From Nocardia coubleae NBRC 108252 (GTDB lineage: Bacteria > Actinomycetota > Actinomycetes > Mycobacteriales > Mycobacteriaceae): 64,000 nt of DNA. The position numbers and the translations under genes were made by a program. Below the pieces are notes generated by a model that ran no database searches, had not been told where the DNA came from, and saw only the letters and a list, made by a program, of their open reading frames with translations. This document shows, in pieces, positions 16,382 through 25,505 of this stretch. The stretch's first letter is position 1. Each line of letters begins with the position of its first letter. Location: positions 1-64,000 of the forward strand of contig NZ_BDBD01000020.1 in NCBI RefSeq assembly GCF_001612805.1. Direction: 5' to 3'.

Positions 16382-17072
16382 CCAGCGGGTCGGCGGCTGT
16401 CGGCGGTGCGACGGTGAGGTGGTACTGGGCCGCCGCATAAGTCGCGAGAATGACGCCCTCGGTGAGGCGGCGTGATCTTTCGGACTTCGCGAAGAGGCGG
16501 CGCAGGACGATCAGGCCGTCGGAGACGGTGAACAGCAGCGCGCCCAAGCCGTAGCGACTACGCGGGTCCTCGTTCGGAATGTTCAGCCCGGCAATGTTTT
16601 TCGCGTCGGGGGCCAGGGCAGGATCCGACGCGAGGGTCGCGGCGGTTCCGAGAGTCGCGCCGTACGCGGTGAGCGGCAGAGCCAGGGCAGGCGCCTTGGC
16701 GCGGAGCAGCGCGGCCGCGCCCGCCCAGGCGAGCAGACGCGGCACGGCGATCTCGGGACGGGGGCGGGCCCCACGCTGCCACCACAGCAGCGAGTAGCCC
16801 GTCTGCATCACCGCGAACGACGACGCGCCCGCGATGAGACGGCGGTCGTCGTCCGGGTCGATGAGCAGGACGTCGCCCACGGTGGCGGCGGCCAGCGAGC
16901 CGAGCAGGATCCGGCGCTCGGCCGGGTCAACGGCGCCGCCGGTCACCGCGTCGGCCGCGAGCAACGGCATCAGCAGCGGCTTGGCCACCCATTGCAGGCG
17001 TTCGCGGCCGGTGACGGCACCGAAAACGGTGACCGCCGCCGCCGCGAGATAGCCCGCTCGCAACGGACGCAT
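16335..17072 (-). CDS. YhhN/TMEM86-like lysoplasmalogenase family membrane protein
   Basis: 245 residues with about seven to eight hydrophobic segments. Family signatures are the acidic GDVLLIDPDDD loop near residue 68-78, which holds the conserved catalytic-type Asp residues, and a C-terminal ALLFTVSDGLIVLRRL segment near 190-205 with a further conserved Asp. TMEM86/YhhN proteins hydrolyse the vinyl ether of lysoplasmalogens in vertebrates; the bacterial substrate is not established. The ATG at 17072 starts 2 nt after the fabH stop codon, which implies co-transcription with fabH. The 3' end overlaps the regulator gene on the other strand. Confidence 0.82.
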   Translation of the reverse strand: MRPLRAGYLAAAAVTVFGAVTGRERLQWVAKPLLMPLLAADAVTGGAVDPAERRILLGSLAAATVGDVLLIDPDDDRRLIAGASSFAVMQTGYSLLWWQRGARPRPEIAVPRLLAWAGAAALLRAKAPALALPLTAYGATLGTAATLASDPALAPDAKNIAGLNIPNEDPRSRYGLGALLFTVSDGLIVLRRLFAKSERSRRLTEGVILATYAAAQYHLTVAPPTAADPLVSSPPGTSGRSHRSG

Positions 17073-17074
17073 CG

Positions 17075-18130
17075 TCAGAAGCTCGGTTCCTTCGGGGCGG
17101 GCGGCAGGGTGACGACCTGGCCCGCGTAGCTCAGTCCCGCGCCGAAGCCGAGCAGCAGCGCCAGCTGACCGCCCTTGGCCTTGCCGGTCACCAGCATCTC
17201 CTCCATGGCCAGCGGGATCGAGGCGGCCGAGGTGTTGCCGGTGTTCTCGATGTCGTTGGCCATCGGGATGTTCTCGGCGAGGCCGAGGTTCTTCTTCATC
17301 AGCTCGTTGATGCGGGCATTGGCCTGGTGCGGGATGAACACCTCGATGTCCTCCTTGGCCACACCGGAGGCGTCGAGCGCCGCCGACAGGGCGCGCGGCA
17401 GGGTGACCGCGGCCCACCGGAAGACCTTGGGGCCCTCCATGTGCAGCGACATCCGGCCGATCGGCTCCACCTCGGGATCGGTGCCCTGCATGGCCTGGGC
17501 CTTGTTCATGTAGGCGAGGAAGTCGACGTCCTGGGCAATGGCCTCGGCGTTCTCGCCGTCGCTGCCCCACACCGTCGGCGAGATGCCGTTCTCCTCGGCC
17601 GGGCCGACGACGACGGCGCCCGCGCCGTCACCGAAGATCATCGCGGTGCCGCGGTCGGTCGGGTCGAGACCGACGGTCATGGTCTCGGCGCCGATCACCA
17701 GCACGTATTCGGCCGAACCGGCGCGGATCAGGTCGGCGGCGACGCCGAGGCCGTAGCCGAAACCGCCGCAGCCGGAGGTGAGGTCGAACGCGGCGACACC
17801 GTTGAGGCCGAGGTCGTAGGCCACCGACGGCGCACCGTGCGGGGTGAGCTTGAGCCAGCTCGAGGTGCACAGCAGGACCGCGCCGATCTTGGCGCGGTCG
17901 ACCGGGCTGTTCTTCAGCGCGCGCTCGCCCGCGGCCGCCGCGATCGAGCGGATGGTCTCGTCACCGCTGATCCAGCGCCGGTTGTGGATGCCGGTGCGTT
18001 CGTAGATCCAGTCTGGCGTCGAGTCGAGAACCTCACACACCTCGGCATTGCTGACGATGCGCTGCGGGCGGTACGCACCGATCCCGAGCATCGCGACATT
18101 GTCGCGACCTTTGTTGATTGCAATGCTCAC
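17075..18130 (-). CDS. fabH: Beta-ketoacyl-ACP synthase III (FabH-type)
   Basis: 351 residues. It condenses an acyl-CoA starter with malonyl-ACP, linking FAS-I products to FAS-II in mycolate makers. The catalytic triad is present: Cys121 (TSGCGGFG), His268 (HQANARIN) and Asn299 (GNTSAAS). The C-terminal FGAGLSYAGQVV motif is characteristic. The start is the GTG at 18130; an adjacent GTG and a longer GTG at 18157 are possible. The lysoplasmalogenase gene follows after 2 nt. It resembles Rv0533c but differs in the region after residue 200, so a starter preference different from mycobacterial FabH is possible. Confidence 0.9.
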   Translation of the reverse strand: MSIAINKGRDNVAMLGIGAYRPQRIVSNAEVCEVLDSTPDWIYERTGIHNRRWISGDETIRSIAAAAGERALKNSPVDRAKIGAVLLCTSSWLKLTPHGAPSVAYDLGLNGVAAFDLTSGCGGFGYGLGVAADLIRAGSAEYVLVIGAETMTVGLDPTDRGTAMIFGDGAGAVVVGPAEENGISPTVWGSDGENAEAIAQDVDFLAYMNKAQAMQGTDPEVEPIGRMSLHMEGPKVFRWAAVTLPRALSAALDASGVAKEDIEVFIPHQANARINELMKKNLGLAENIPMANDIENTGNTSAASIPLAMEEMLVTGKAKGGQLALLLGFGAGLSYAGQVVTLPPAPKEPSF

Positions 18131-18200
18131 CACGGGTGACTCACACGTCCTTCTCACTGCCGGACGGCTTCGTCGCCGTCCGAGTTTTCTGACGTTCAGG

Positions 18201-18764
18201 CTAACTCAGAGCCAAGTCGTCGAGACCGAGGATGGACCGGTATTCCAGCCCCTCGGCGGCGATCACCTGGTCAGCACCGGTTTCGCGGTCCACGACGGTG
18301 GCTACACCAACCACGATGGCGCCCGCGTCACGCAGCGCGCGCACGGCGGTGAGCGGCGAATTGCCGGTGGTTGTGGTGTCCTCGACCACCAGCACGCGCT
18401 TGCCGACGACATTGGGGCCTTCGATCTGGCGCTGCATGCCGTGGGCCTTGGCGGCCTTGCGGACGACGAAGGCATCGATCGGGCGACCGGGCGCGTGCAT
18501 GACGGCCATCGCGACGGGATCGGCGCCCATGGTGAGCCCGCCGACGGCGTCGAAGTCCCAGTCGGCGACCAGCTCACGCAGCAGCGACCCGATCAGCGGG
18601 GCGGCCTGGTGGTGCAGCGTCGCGCGGCGCAGGTCGACGTAGTAGTCGGCCTCCTTGCCCGAGGACAGAGTCACCTTGCCGTGCACGACCGCGAGCTCGC
18701 GCACGAGCGCGGCCAACTGGTCGCGATCGGCTTCGGTGAGCGCCTGACGTGCCTGGTCGATCAT
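18201..18764 (-). CDS. pyrE: Orotate phosphoribosyltransferase
   Basis: 187 residues, typical length. It transfers the phosphoribosyl group of PRPP to orotate, giving OMP in pyrimidine synthesis. The PRPP-binding loop VEDTTTTGNS is at 127-136, preceded by the hydrophobic strand VLV. The catalytic loop segment RKAAKAHG is at about 102-109, and the KVTLSSGKEADYY N-terminal motif binds orotate. Same strand as the SDR and Rv0383c-like genes upstream, matching the Rv0382c-Rv0383c-Rv0384c neighbourhood. ATG at 18764 with GAAAGGAAA upstream. Confidence 0.95.
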   Translation of the reverse strand: MIDQARQALTEADRDQLAALVRELAVVHGKVTLSSGKEADYYVDLRRATLHHQAAPLIGSLLRELVADWDFDAVGGLTMGADPVAMAVMHAPGRPIDAFVVRKAAKAHGMQRQIEGPNVVGKRVLVVEDTTTTGNSPLTAVRALRDAGAIVVGVATVVDRETGADQVIAAEGLEYRSILGLDDLALS

Positions 18765-18840
18765 GCGGTTTCCTTTCGGTCATCTGCGTGGGCCCTGCGC
18801 GATTACGCTACGCTGCCGCCGCCGGGGCCCACGCCATGCC

Positions 18841-19647
18841 CTAGGTCCTACCGCGTGCGTTGAACAGGCCGCGATTGAGCCGTGTGATGAGGGTGCGCGG
18901 AACCATCCCCGCCACCGTGGTGATGACCTTGTACTGCAGGCCGGGAACGCTGATGACCCGGCCCGCTTCCAGGTCGTGCAGGCAGCCGTCGACCACCTGA
19001 TCCACCTCGAGCCACAGCGCCTTGGGCAGCGAACTCATCTCGATGCCGGCTCGCTCGTGGAACTCGGTGTGCACGAAGCCGGGGCACAGGGCCTGGATGC
19101 GCACACCGGTGCCCGACAGCCCGCCCGCGAGACCTTCGGTGAAGGCGACGACGTAAGCCTTCGACGCCGAATAGGTGGACCCGCGGCCGGGAACAAGTCC
19201 CGCCACGCTGGCCACATTCACGATCGAACCGTTCGCGGCCGCGATCATCGCGGGCAGCGCGGCCCTGGTGAGCTGCACGACCGAGGTGACGTTCACATCG
19301 AGCTGGGCCTGCAGCTCGGCGGGCTCGAGGGTCCAGAACTCCCCCGAATGCGCGAAACCGGCGTTGTTGACCAGGAATTGGAGGCCGGCCTCGGCACGTT
19401 CGGCGACGCGGGCGCGGTCGTCGTCATCGGCCAGGTCGGCGACGAGGACCTCGGCGGAGGTGGCGTACCGGCGGCCGAGTTCGTCGGCCAGGCCACGCAA
19501 CCGCACCTCGTTCCTGGCGACGAGCACCAGGTCGTAGCCGAGCGCGGCGAGGCGGTGGGCGAAGCCGAGGCCGATGCCGGAGGTGGGGCCGGTGATCAGG
19601 GCGACGGGTCGGGACGCACCGGGCAGGCGCGCGGGGATATCGGTCAT
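18841..19647 (-). CDS. Short-chain dehydrogenase/reductase
   Basis: 268 residues, a classical SDR. The dinucleotide motif TGPTSGIG is at 19-26, NNAG at 94-97 and the catalytic Ser147, Tyr159 and Lys163 (YSASK). Arg45 after the second beta strand suggests NADP(H) preference. It resembles DltE/YqjQ-type SDRs with a C-terminal extension of about 40 residues that is weakly amphipathic (VITTVAGMVPRTLITRLNR) and may touch the membrane. Substrate unknown. It lies between pyrE and the Rv0383c-like gene, an insertion relative to M. tuberculosis. Confidence 0.9.
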   Translation of the reverse strand: MTDIPARLPGASRPVALITGPTSGIGLGFAHRLAALGYDLVLVARNEVRLRGLADELGRRYATSAEVLVADLADDDDRARVAERAEAGLQFLVNNAGFAHSGEFWTLEPAELQAQLDVNVTSVVQLTRAALPAMIAAANGSIVNVASVAGLVPGRGSTYSASKAYVVAFTEGLAGGLSGTGVRIQALCPGFVHTEFHERAGIEMSSLPKALWLEVDQVVDGCLHDLEAGRVISVPGLQYKVITTVAGMVPRTLITRLNRGLFNARGRT

Positions 19648-19695
19648 AGCTGGTCGATTCGGGTCGACGGGTGATGCCGTGTCACGGCATCGGGA

Positions 19696-20829
19696 TCACT
19701 TCGGGACGGGGCCCTGGTAGGGGCGGAAGCCGGGGTGGAAGGGGCCGCCGGGCTGGTCGGAATCGTCGTCGGCGCGCTCTTCTTCTCCGCGCGGACGCGG
19801 TTCCTCCGTGCGCGGACGCGGCGGCTCCACGCGCGGGCGCGGTTCCGGGACGACGGCGAGCGACGGGCGCTTCGGCGGTTCGCCGAGCGGGCGGCGGCCG
19901 GGTGCGGGCTGGTCCTCGAAATCCGGGTCGTCGAGGTCGGGATCGAAATCCGGGTCGGCCGCGAAGGCGGGTTTGCGCGGCGGCAGACGGTCGTAGTCGT
20001 CGTCGGGTGCCTGGGCGGGGCGCGCGGGGAACAGCGGTTCGGCGGCGCGGCCGTAGTGGTCGTCGACATCGGTTTCGTCGTCGGGACCGGGGAAGCGGGC
20101 GCGGCCGTCGGTATCGGGCACGCGGGCGGCCGGAGCGTAGTCGTCGTCGTACTCGTCGCGGAAACCATCGGGCGACGGTTCGCCGATTCCCGAACGGGGA
20201 CGGGTGTATTCGTTCGGCTCGGCCACCGGCGGCAGCACATGCAGCAGACCCGACAGGCGGAGCACGGCGTCGATCGCGGTCTCCCAGTCCTTGGATCCGC
20301 TGCCGACCGGGAGCATGCCGAGGGTCCAGTTGCCCTCGCTCCACAGCATCTGCACGGTGTCGGACAGGGATTCGATGAAGCCGACCATCCGCTGGTCGAC
20401 GGCGTGCCGGGCGATCTCGGGGTCGGTGGCGAACACGACCCGGTCGCCGATGGCGCCGAGCAGTTCCAGATCGTGGTCCTTGGGCGGCGACGCGGTCTTG
20501 AGCCGCATGTCGACATCGATCTCGGACCCGATCTGGCGGCGCACGGCCACCAGGGTTGCGGCGTCTTCCAGGTCGAAGAGCACGAACTTCTCGCCCTTAC
20601 GGATGCCGGAGACCACGTCGACCGCGGACAGGTACCCGAGCTTGGTCAGCGCGCCGCGCCGCCATGTCGAGGCGAGGGCGGGCTCCACCGACACATAGGT
20701 ATAGCCCTGGGACTTCGCCCACACCTGGCGGGCGTGTCCGGTGCGCTGTCGCTGGACCCGATCGAAATACAGCAGTACGACCGCACCAACGAGTGCGATC
20801 GCCGCCAAGCCGAACCACATAGCCGTCAT
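19696..20829 (-). CDS. Rv0383c-like membrane-anchored protein with long disordered tail
   Basis: 377 residues. One N-terminal transmembrane segment (WFGLAAIALVGAVVLLYF, residues 5-22) is followed by a globular domain of about 190 residues with no enzyme motif that I recognise. The last 160 residues are charged and Pro/Arg/Asp-rich, clearly disordered. M. tuberculosis Rv0383c (284 residues) occupies the same place next to clpB and pyrE, so the tail is longer here. ATG at 20829; an internal ATG three codons later is equally possible. The topology predicts a cytosolic globular domain if the N-terminus is out, but this is not determinable by eye. Confidence 0.8.
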   Translation of the reverse strand: MTAMWFGLAAIALVGAVVLLYFDRVQRQRTGHARQVWAKSQGYTYVSVEPALASTWRRGALTKLGYLSAVDVVSGIRKGEKFVLFDLEDAATLVAVRRQIGSEIDVDMRLKTASPPKDHDLELLGAIGDRVVFATDPEIARHAVDQRMVGFIESLSDTVQMLWSEGNWTLGMLPVGSGSKDWETAIDAVLRLSGLLHVLPPVAEPNEYTRPRSGIGEPSPDGFRDEYDDDYAPAARVPDTDGRARFPGPDDETDVDDHYGRAAEPLFPARPAQAPDDDYDRLPPRKPAFAADPDFDPDLDDPDFEDQPAPGRRPLGEPPKRPSLAVVPEPRPRVEPPRPRTEEPRPRGEEERADDDSDQPGGPFHPGFRPYQGPVPK

Positions 20830-20897
20830 CGTCGCCTAGCCTATCCAGCCGTCGCCGTGATTGCCCGGTAGCACCGGGGATTCGACGCGCGGGTCGC

Positions 20898-21689
20898 TCA
20901 TCGGGGGCCGCTCGGGAGCGCCGTGCTGATGATGATCTTGGCGCGGATCGACCCGTCTGGGTTCTTGTCGCCCTGCACCATAACCATGTCACCCACCGGA
21001 AGTTCGCTCGCCTTGGTGGTGGTCAGCGAGATCACCTGCGTGGCCTCGTCGATCAGCACCCGCACACTCGACCCGCCGAGGGTGCTCATGGTGATCTCGG
21101 AGCCGGTGTTGGCGGTGATGCTGCCCATGGTGGCGCCGAGGTCTTCGGTGCCACCGAGGCCGGGTAAGCCGGGCAGGCCGCTCGCGCTCGGCGGCGCGGT
21201 CGGCGTGGTTTGCCTGGTCGGTGGTTGCAGGGTCTGGGTGGTGGGTGGTGCGGCGGCGGTGTCGTTGTCGGAACCGTCGCCACCGGTGAGCATCAGACCG
21301 GCCAGGATGCCGCCGAAGGCGATGAGCGCCACGACGGCCAGGCCGAGCGCGATCCACAGTCCGGTGTGCTTCTTGGGCGGTTCCTGGTCGCCGTCCTGTG
21401 GGCGCGGTGGATATTCGGGCTGCTGTTGCGGCCCGTAGCCCGGCGGCGGGGCGGGCGGGTATCCCTGCCCGTAGGCCGGTTGGGGCGCGGGTTGCTCTGC
21501 GGGATAACCACTTTCATACGGTCCCCATTGAGCGTCGTGCGGCGGTAGTGCCTGGGTGGGGTTCGACGGTTGTCCCCACTCGTCGAACCCACCGCCGTAC
21601 GGCCGTGTGGTTTCGTTCCCTGGCGAACCCAGCCGTTCCGTCGGCGAATCCTCCGGGCGTTGTCCCCACGGATCGTTCGGATTCGTCAT
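20898..21689 (-). CDS. Pro-rich membrane protein with DUF5666-like extracytoplasmic domain
   Basis: 263 residues. The first 105 residues are a Pro/Gln/Tyr/Gly-rich cytosolic tail. A single transmembrane helix (LWIALGLAVVALIAFGGILAGL) follows at about 110-132, then a Thr/Pro linker and a small beta domain of about 85 residues with a DUF5666-like pattern (GSITANTGSEITMST, then VLIDEATQV and GDMVMVQGDKNPDG). The ATG at 21689 gives the typical MTNPNDPW start; a longer in-frame reading would run back toward clpB. It is the gene directly downstream of clpB on the same strand, 61 bp away, but no heat-shock role is implied by its sequence. Confidence 0.8.
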   Translation of the reverse strand: MTNPNDPWGQRPEDSPTERLGSPGNETTRPYGGGFDEWGQPSNPTQALPPHDAQWGPYESGYPAEQPAPQPAYGQGYPPAPPPGYGPQQQPEYPPRPQDGDQEPPKKHTGLWIALGLAVVALIAFGGILAGLMLTGGDGSDNDTAAAPPTTQTLQPPTRQTTPTAPPSASGLPGLPGLGGTEDLGATMGSITANTGSEITMSTLGGSSVRVLIDEATQVISLTTTKASELPVGDMVMVQGDKNPDGSIRAKIIISTALPSGPR

Positions 21690-21750
21690 GTCCCCAGCGT
21701 AGGTCAGCCCGGCGCGTAGAGAGGGTCCTACGCACCGGGCTGTGGATAAA

Positions 21751-24324
21751 TCATGAACTGTGGACAACTTCGCGTCCGACGACCAGCTTGTCGGCGGCGT
21801 CGTCCACACTCACCGACACCGTGTCGCCATCGGTGACCGTGCCGGAGAGCAGTTCCTTGGCCAGGCTGTCGCCGATGGCCTGCTGGATCAGCCTGCGCAG
21901 CGGGCGCGCGCCGTAGGCGGGGTCGTAACCGCGCACCGCGAGCCACTGCTTGGCCTCCTCGGTGACATCGAGGGTGAGCCTGCGCTGCGACAACCGCTTC
22001 TGCAGCTGACGCAGGTTGATGTCGACGATCGACTCCAGCTGTTTCGCGTCGAGCGCGTGGAACATCACCACGTCGTCGAGCCGGTTGAGGAACTCCGGCT
22101 TGAACGCTCGGCGCACCGCGTCCATCACCTGGTCCTTGGTGCCACCGGCACCCAGGTTGGAGGTGAGGATGAGGATGGTGTTGCGGAAATCGACCGTGCG
22201 GCCCTGGCTGTCGGTGAGCCTGCCCTCGTCGAGCACCTGCAGCAGGATGTCGAACACGTCCGGGTGTGCCTTCTCGATCTCGTCGAACAGCACCACCGAA
22301 TACGGCCGCCTGCGCACCGCTTCGGTGAGCTGACCACCCTGGTCGTACCCGACGTAACCGGGCGGCGCACCGACCAGGCGAGCCACCGAGTGCTTCTCGC
22401 TGTACTCGCTCATATCGATGCGGACCATGGCGCGTTCGTCGGCGAACAGGAACTCCGCCAGCGACTTGGCCAGCTCGGTCTTACCGACACCGGTCGGCCC
22501 GACGAACATGAACGAGCCCGTCGGCCGGTTCGGGTCGGCCACCCCCGCACGCGAGCGGCGCACCGCGTCGGACACCGCCTGCACAGCCTCCTGCTGCCCG
22601 ACGACCCGCCCGGCGAGCTCGGTCTCCATGCGCAGCAGCTTGGCGGTCTCACCCTCGAGCATCCGCCCCACCGGCACACCGGTCCACGACGACACCACAT
22701 CGGCGATGTCGTCCGGAGTGACCTCCTCGTTGAGCATCACCTCACCGCTCGCGGCGGCACCGCTGGCCTCTTCGGCCGCGGCCAGCTGCTTCTCCAGCGC
22801 CGGGATGCGGCCGTAGCGCAGCTCGGCGGCCTTGCCGAGATCACCGTCGCGTTCGGCGCGTTCGGATTCGCCACGCAGGCGCTCGAGCTCCTCCTTGAGC
22901 CCGCGCACCGAGTCGATGGCGTTCTTCTCGTTCTGCCAGCGGGTGGTGAGCTGGTTGAGCTTCTCGCGGTCGTCGGCGAGCTCCTGGCGCAGTTTCTCCA
23001 GGCGCTGCTTGGACGCCTCGTCGGTTTCCTTCTCGAGCGCGACCTCCTCGATCTCGAGGCGCCGCACCGCGCGCTCCACCTCGTCGATTTCGACCGGGCG
23101 CGAGTCGATTTCCATGCGCAGCCGCGACGCCGACTCGTCGATCAGGTCGATCGCCTTGTCCGGCAGGAAGCGGGAGGTGATGTAGCGGTCCGACAGCGTC
23201 GCGGCCGCCACCAGCGCGGAGTCGGTGATCCGCACACCGTGGTGCACCTCGTAGCGTTCCTTGATGCCGCGCAGGATGCCGATGGTGTCGGCCACCGTCG
23301 GCTCGCCGACCAGCACCTGCTGGAAGCGGCGTTCCAGTGCGGCGTCCTTCTCGATGTACTTGCGGTACTCGTCGAGCGTCGTCGCGCCGACCAAGCGCAG
23401 CTCACCGCGCGCGAGCAGCGGTTTGATCATGTTGCCCGCGTCCATCGACGAGTCGCCGGTGCTGCCCGCGCCGACGATGGTGTGCAGCTCGTCGATGAAG
23501 GTGATGATCTCGCCCGCGCTGTTCTTGATGTCGTCGAGCACGGCCTTGAGCCGCTCCTCGAACTCGCCGCGATACTTCGCGCCCGCGACCATCGCGCCGA
23601 GGTCGAGCGAGATGACCTTCTTGCCGCGCAACGACTCCGGCACGTCACCGTCGACGATGCGCTTGGCGAGGCCCTCGACGATGGCGGTCTTGCCGACGCC
23701 CGGTTCACCGATGAGCACCGGGTTGTTCTTGGTGCGCCGCGAAAGTACCTGCACCACACGGCGGATCTCGGTGTCGCGGCCGATCACCGGGTCGAGCTTG
23801 CCGGTGCGGGCGGCCTCGGTGAGGTCGGTCGAGTACTTCTCGAGTGCCTGGTAGGAGGCTTCGGGGTCGGGATTGGTGACCCGCGCACTGCCGCGCACCG
23901 TGGTGAAGGCGTCACGCAACGCCTCGGGGGTGGCGCCGTGCCTGCGCAGCAGCTCGGCGACCTCGCCGCTGCCGTCGGCCAGGCCGACCAGCAGGTTCTC
24001 GGTGGAGACATATTCGTCGCCGAGTTCGGTGGCCAGTCTTTGCGCGGCGGTGATCGCGGCCAGCGCCTCGCGGCCGAGCTGAGGGGTGGTCGTGGCGCCG
24101 GTGGCGCGCGGCAGCCGGTCGACGAGGTCGCCCGCTTCCCGTTCGACGGTCGCGGGGTCGACACCGATGGCCTTGAGCAGCGGGGCGGCGATGCCATCGG
24201 TCTGATCCAGCAACGCCACCAGCAAGTGCGCCGGACGGATCTCCGGGTTGCCCGCCGCCGACGCGGCCTGCAGGGCGGCCGTCAGGGCCGCCTGGGTCTT
24301 GGTGGTGGGATTGAACGAGTCCAC
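21751..24324 (-). CDS. clpB: ATP-dependent disaggregase ClpB
   Basis: 857 residues (M. tuberculosis ClpB has 848). It extracts polypeptides from aggregates together with DnaK-DnaJ-GrpE. Domain order: Clp N-domain repeats (1-150), AAA-1 with Walker A GEPGVGKT at 206-213 and an IIT/FIDELHTI Walker B segment, the coiled-coil M-domain (about 405-530, rich in Glu/Lys/Arg), then AAA-2 with Walker A GPTGVGKT near 605 and a VVLFDEIEKAHPDV Walker B. GTG start with GAGGAGA 7 nt upstream. The promoter region carries an HspR box and a SigH-like promoter, consistent with joint control by heat and oxidative stress. Confidence 0.97.
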   Translation of the reverse strand: MDSFNPTTKTQAALTAALQAASAAGNPEIRPAHLLVALLDQTDGIAAPLLKAIGVDPATVEREAGDLVDRLPRATGATTTPQLGREALAAITAAQRLATELGDEYVSTENLLVGLADGSGEVAELLRRHGATPEALRDAFTTVRGSARVTNPDPEASYQALEKYSTDLTEAARTGKLDPVIGRDTEIRRVVQVLSRRTKNNPVLIGEPGVGKTAIVEGLAKRIVDGDVPESLRGKKVISLDLGAMVAGAKYRGEFEERLKAVLDDIKNSAGEIITFIDELHTIVGAGSTGDSSMDAGNMIKPLLARGELRLVGATTLDEYRKYIEKDAALERRFQQVLVGEPTVADTIGILRGIKERYEVHHGVRITDSALVAAATLSDRYITSRFLPDKAIDLIDESASRLRMEIDSRPVEIDEVERAVRRLEIEEVALEKETDEASKQRLEKLRQELADDREKLNQLTTRWQNEKNAIDSVRGLKEELERLRGESERAERDGDLGKAAELRYGRIPALEKQLAAAEEASGAAASGEVMLNEEVTPDDIADVVSSWTGVPVGRMLEGETAKLLRMETELAGRVVGQQEAVQAVSDAVRRSRAGVADPNRPTGSFMFVGPTGVGKTELAKSLAEFLFADERAMVRIDMSEYSEKHSVARLVGAPPGYVGYDQGGQLTEAVRRRPYSVVLFDEIEKAHPDVFDILLQVLDEGRLTDSQGRTVDFRNTILILTSNLGAGGTKDQVMDAVRRAFKPEFLNRLDDVVMFHALDAKQLESIVDINLRQLQKRLSQRRLTLDVTEEAKQWLAVRGYDPAYGARPLRRLIQQAIGDSLAKELLSGTVTDGDTVSVSVDDAADKLVVGREVVHSS

Positions 24325-24360
24325 TGGTCTCCTCGGGGTAATTCCGGTATCGACTTGTTC

Positions 24361-24395
24361 AACGTCGGCAAAGTTGAGTCTGTTCCGCTCAACTT
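24361..24395 (-). promoter_or_regulatory. clpB promoter with HspR (HAIR) box and SigH-like elements
   Basis: AAGTTGAG (24371-24378) and CTCAACTT (24388-24395) form a perfect 8-bp inverted repeat. Read as a HAIR element it is GTTGAGT-N7-GCTCAAC, near the HspR consensus CTTGAGT-N7-ACTCAAG. On the minus strand GGAACA (24386-24381), 17 nt and GTT (24363-24361) also fit the SigH-type consensus. The box covers the -35 element, so HspR would block it directly. Confidence 0.75.
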
Positions 24396-24507
24396 AATCT
24401 TTTTCTCGCCGGTTCGCCACGCCGCCTCACGCTACGCCGCATGTCGGAGCCCCCTCAGCCTAGGATTGCGGTGCCTGGATCACCCCCGATACGAGGAGTT
24501 GTCGACC

Positions 24508-25482
24508 ATGCGCGCCATCGTGGTTCACAAGTTCGGTGCCACGCCCGAACTCGCCGATATGCCGGTGCCCGAACCCGGTCCGGGTGAAGTGCAGGTCGCC
24601 TTGGACGCCGCGGGGGTGAACCCGTTCGACCTGAAGATGGCCGACGGGCTGCTCGAAGGAAAAATGCCGACCGACTTCCCGATGATCCTCGGCGTGGACG
24701 GCGCGGGCACCGTGTCGGCGGTCGGGTCGGGCGTCACCTCGTTCGCCGTTGGCGACAAGGTGGTCGGCAAATTCCTGACCGCCCCCGCAGGCCACGGCAG
24801 CTGGGCCCAGTACGCGACGGTCCCCGAAGACGCCACGCTGGTGAAGATCCCCGACGGCATCACCACGGTCGCCGCCGCCGCCCTGCCCATCGCCGGGCTC
24901 ACCGCCCAGGACCTGGTCGACGCCGCCCACATCCAGCCCGGCCAGACCGTGCTGATCGTCGGCGCCACCGGCGGTGTCGGTTCCTTCCTTGTACAGCTGG
25001 CCAATATCGCGGGCGCCCACGTGATCGCGACCGCCCGCGCCGACGCCACCGACCAGGTCGCCCGCCTCGGCGCCGCCGAAACCGTCGACTACACCCAGGC
25101 CCGCCCCGACCCGCACGACCCGTCCACCCAGGTCGACTCGAACATCGTCGACGCCGTGCGCGCCACCCACCCCGACGGCATCGACGTCCTGTTCGACCTG
25201 GTCAGCACCGCACCCGCCTTCGCCGACCACGCCACCCTCGTCCGGCGCGGCGGCCACGCCTACACCACCGTCTGGGCCGCCGACGAGCAGGCACTCACCG
25301 AGCGCGGCATCACCGGCGGCAACTTCGAATCCAAAGGACGCGGTCCGGAACTGAGCCGCTTGCTCGGGCGTGTGGCGGCAGGGGATGTGGTGGTCCCGGT
25401 GCAGATGACGGTGCCGCTGGAAACCGCTCCCGCCGTACTCGGCGCGGGGAGTGCACGTGGAAAGACCGTCCTGGCAATCTGA
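24508..25482 (+). CDS. NADP-dependent quinone-oxidoreductase-like MDR protein
   Basis: 324 residues of the zinc-independent medium-chain dehydrogenase/reductase type. An N-terminal GroES-like domain (EVQVALDAAGVNPFDLK; GVDGAGTVSAVGSGV; FAVGDKVVG) is followed by a Rossmann domain with the GATGGVGSF nucleotide motif at 152-160. No zinc-binding Cys set is seen, placing it with quinone or enoyl reductases that use NADPH. ATG at 24508 with an ACGAGGAG ribosome site 10 nt upstream. It is divergent from clpB, so its promoter region neighbours the HspR box, which could couple it to stress, but no second box is visible on its side. Confidence 0.88.
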   Translation: MRAIVVHKFGATPELADMPVPEPGPGEVQVALDAAGVNPFDLKMADGLLEGKMPTDFPMILGVDGAGTVSAVGSGVTSFAVGDKVVGKFLTAPAGHGSWAQYATVPEDATLVKIPDGITTVAAAALPIAGLTAQDLVDAAHIQPGQTVLIVGATGGVGSFLVQLANIAGAHVIATARADATDQVARLGAAETVDYTQARPDPHDPSTQVDSNIVDAVRATHPDGIDVLFDLVSTAPAFADHATLVRRGGHAYTTVWAADEQALTERGITGGNFESKGRGPELSRLLGRVAAGDVVVPVQMTVPLETAPAVLGAGSARGKTVLAI

Positions 25483-25505
25483 TCCAACCGCATCGACTCC
25501 AGGGT

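Noticed and set aside
21760..24400. Long plus-strand frame antisense to clpB running into the oxidoreductase gene
   Set aside because: The part opposite clpB is a composition shadow; only the end from 24508 is a real gene with its own ribosome site.
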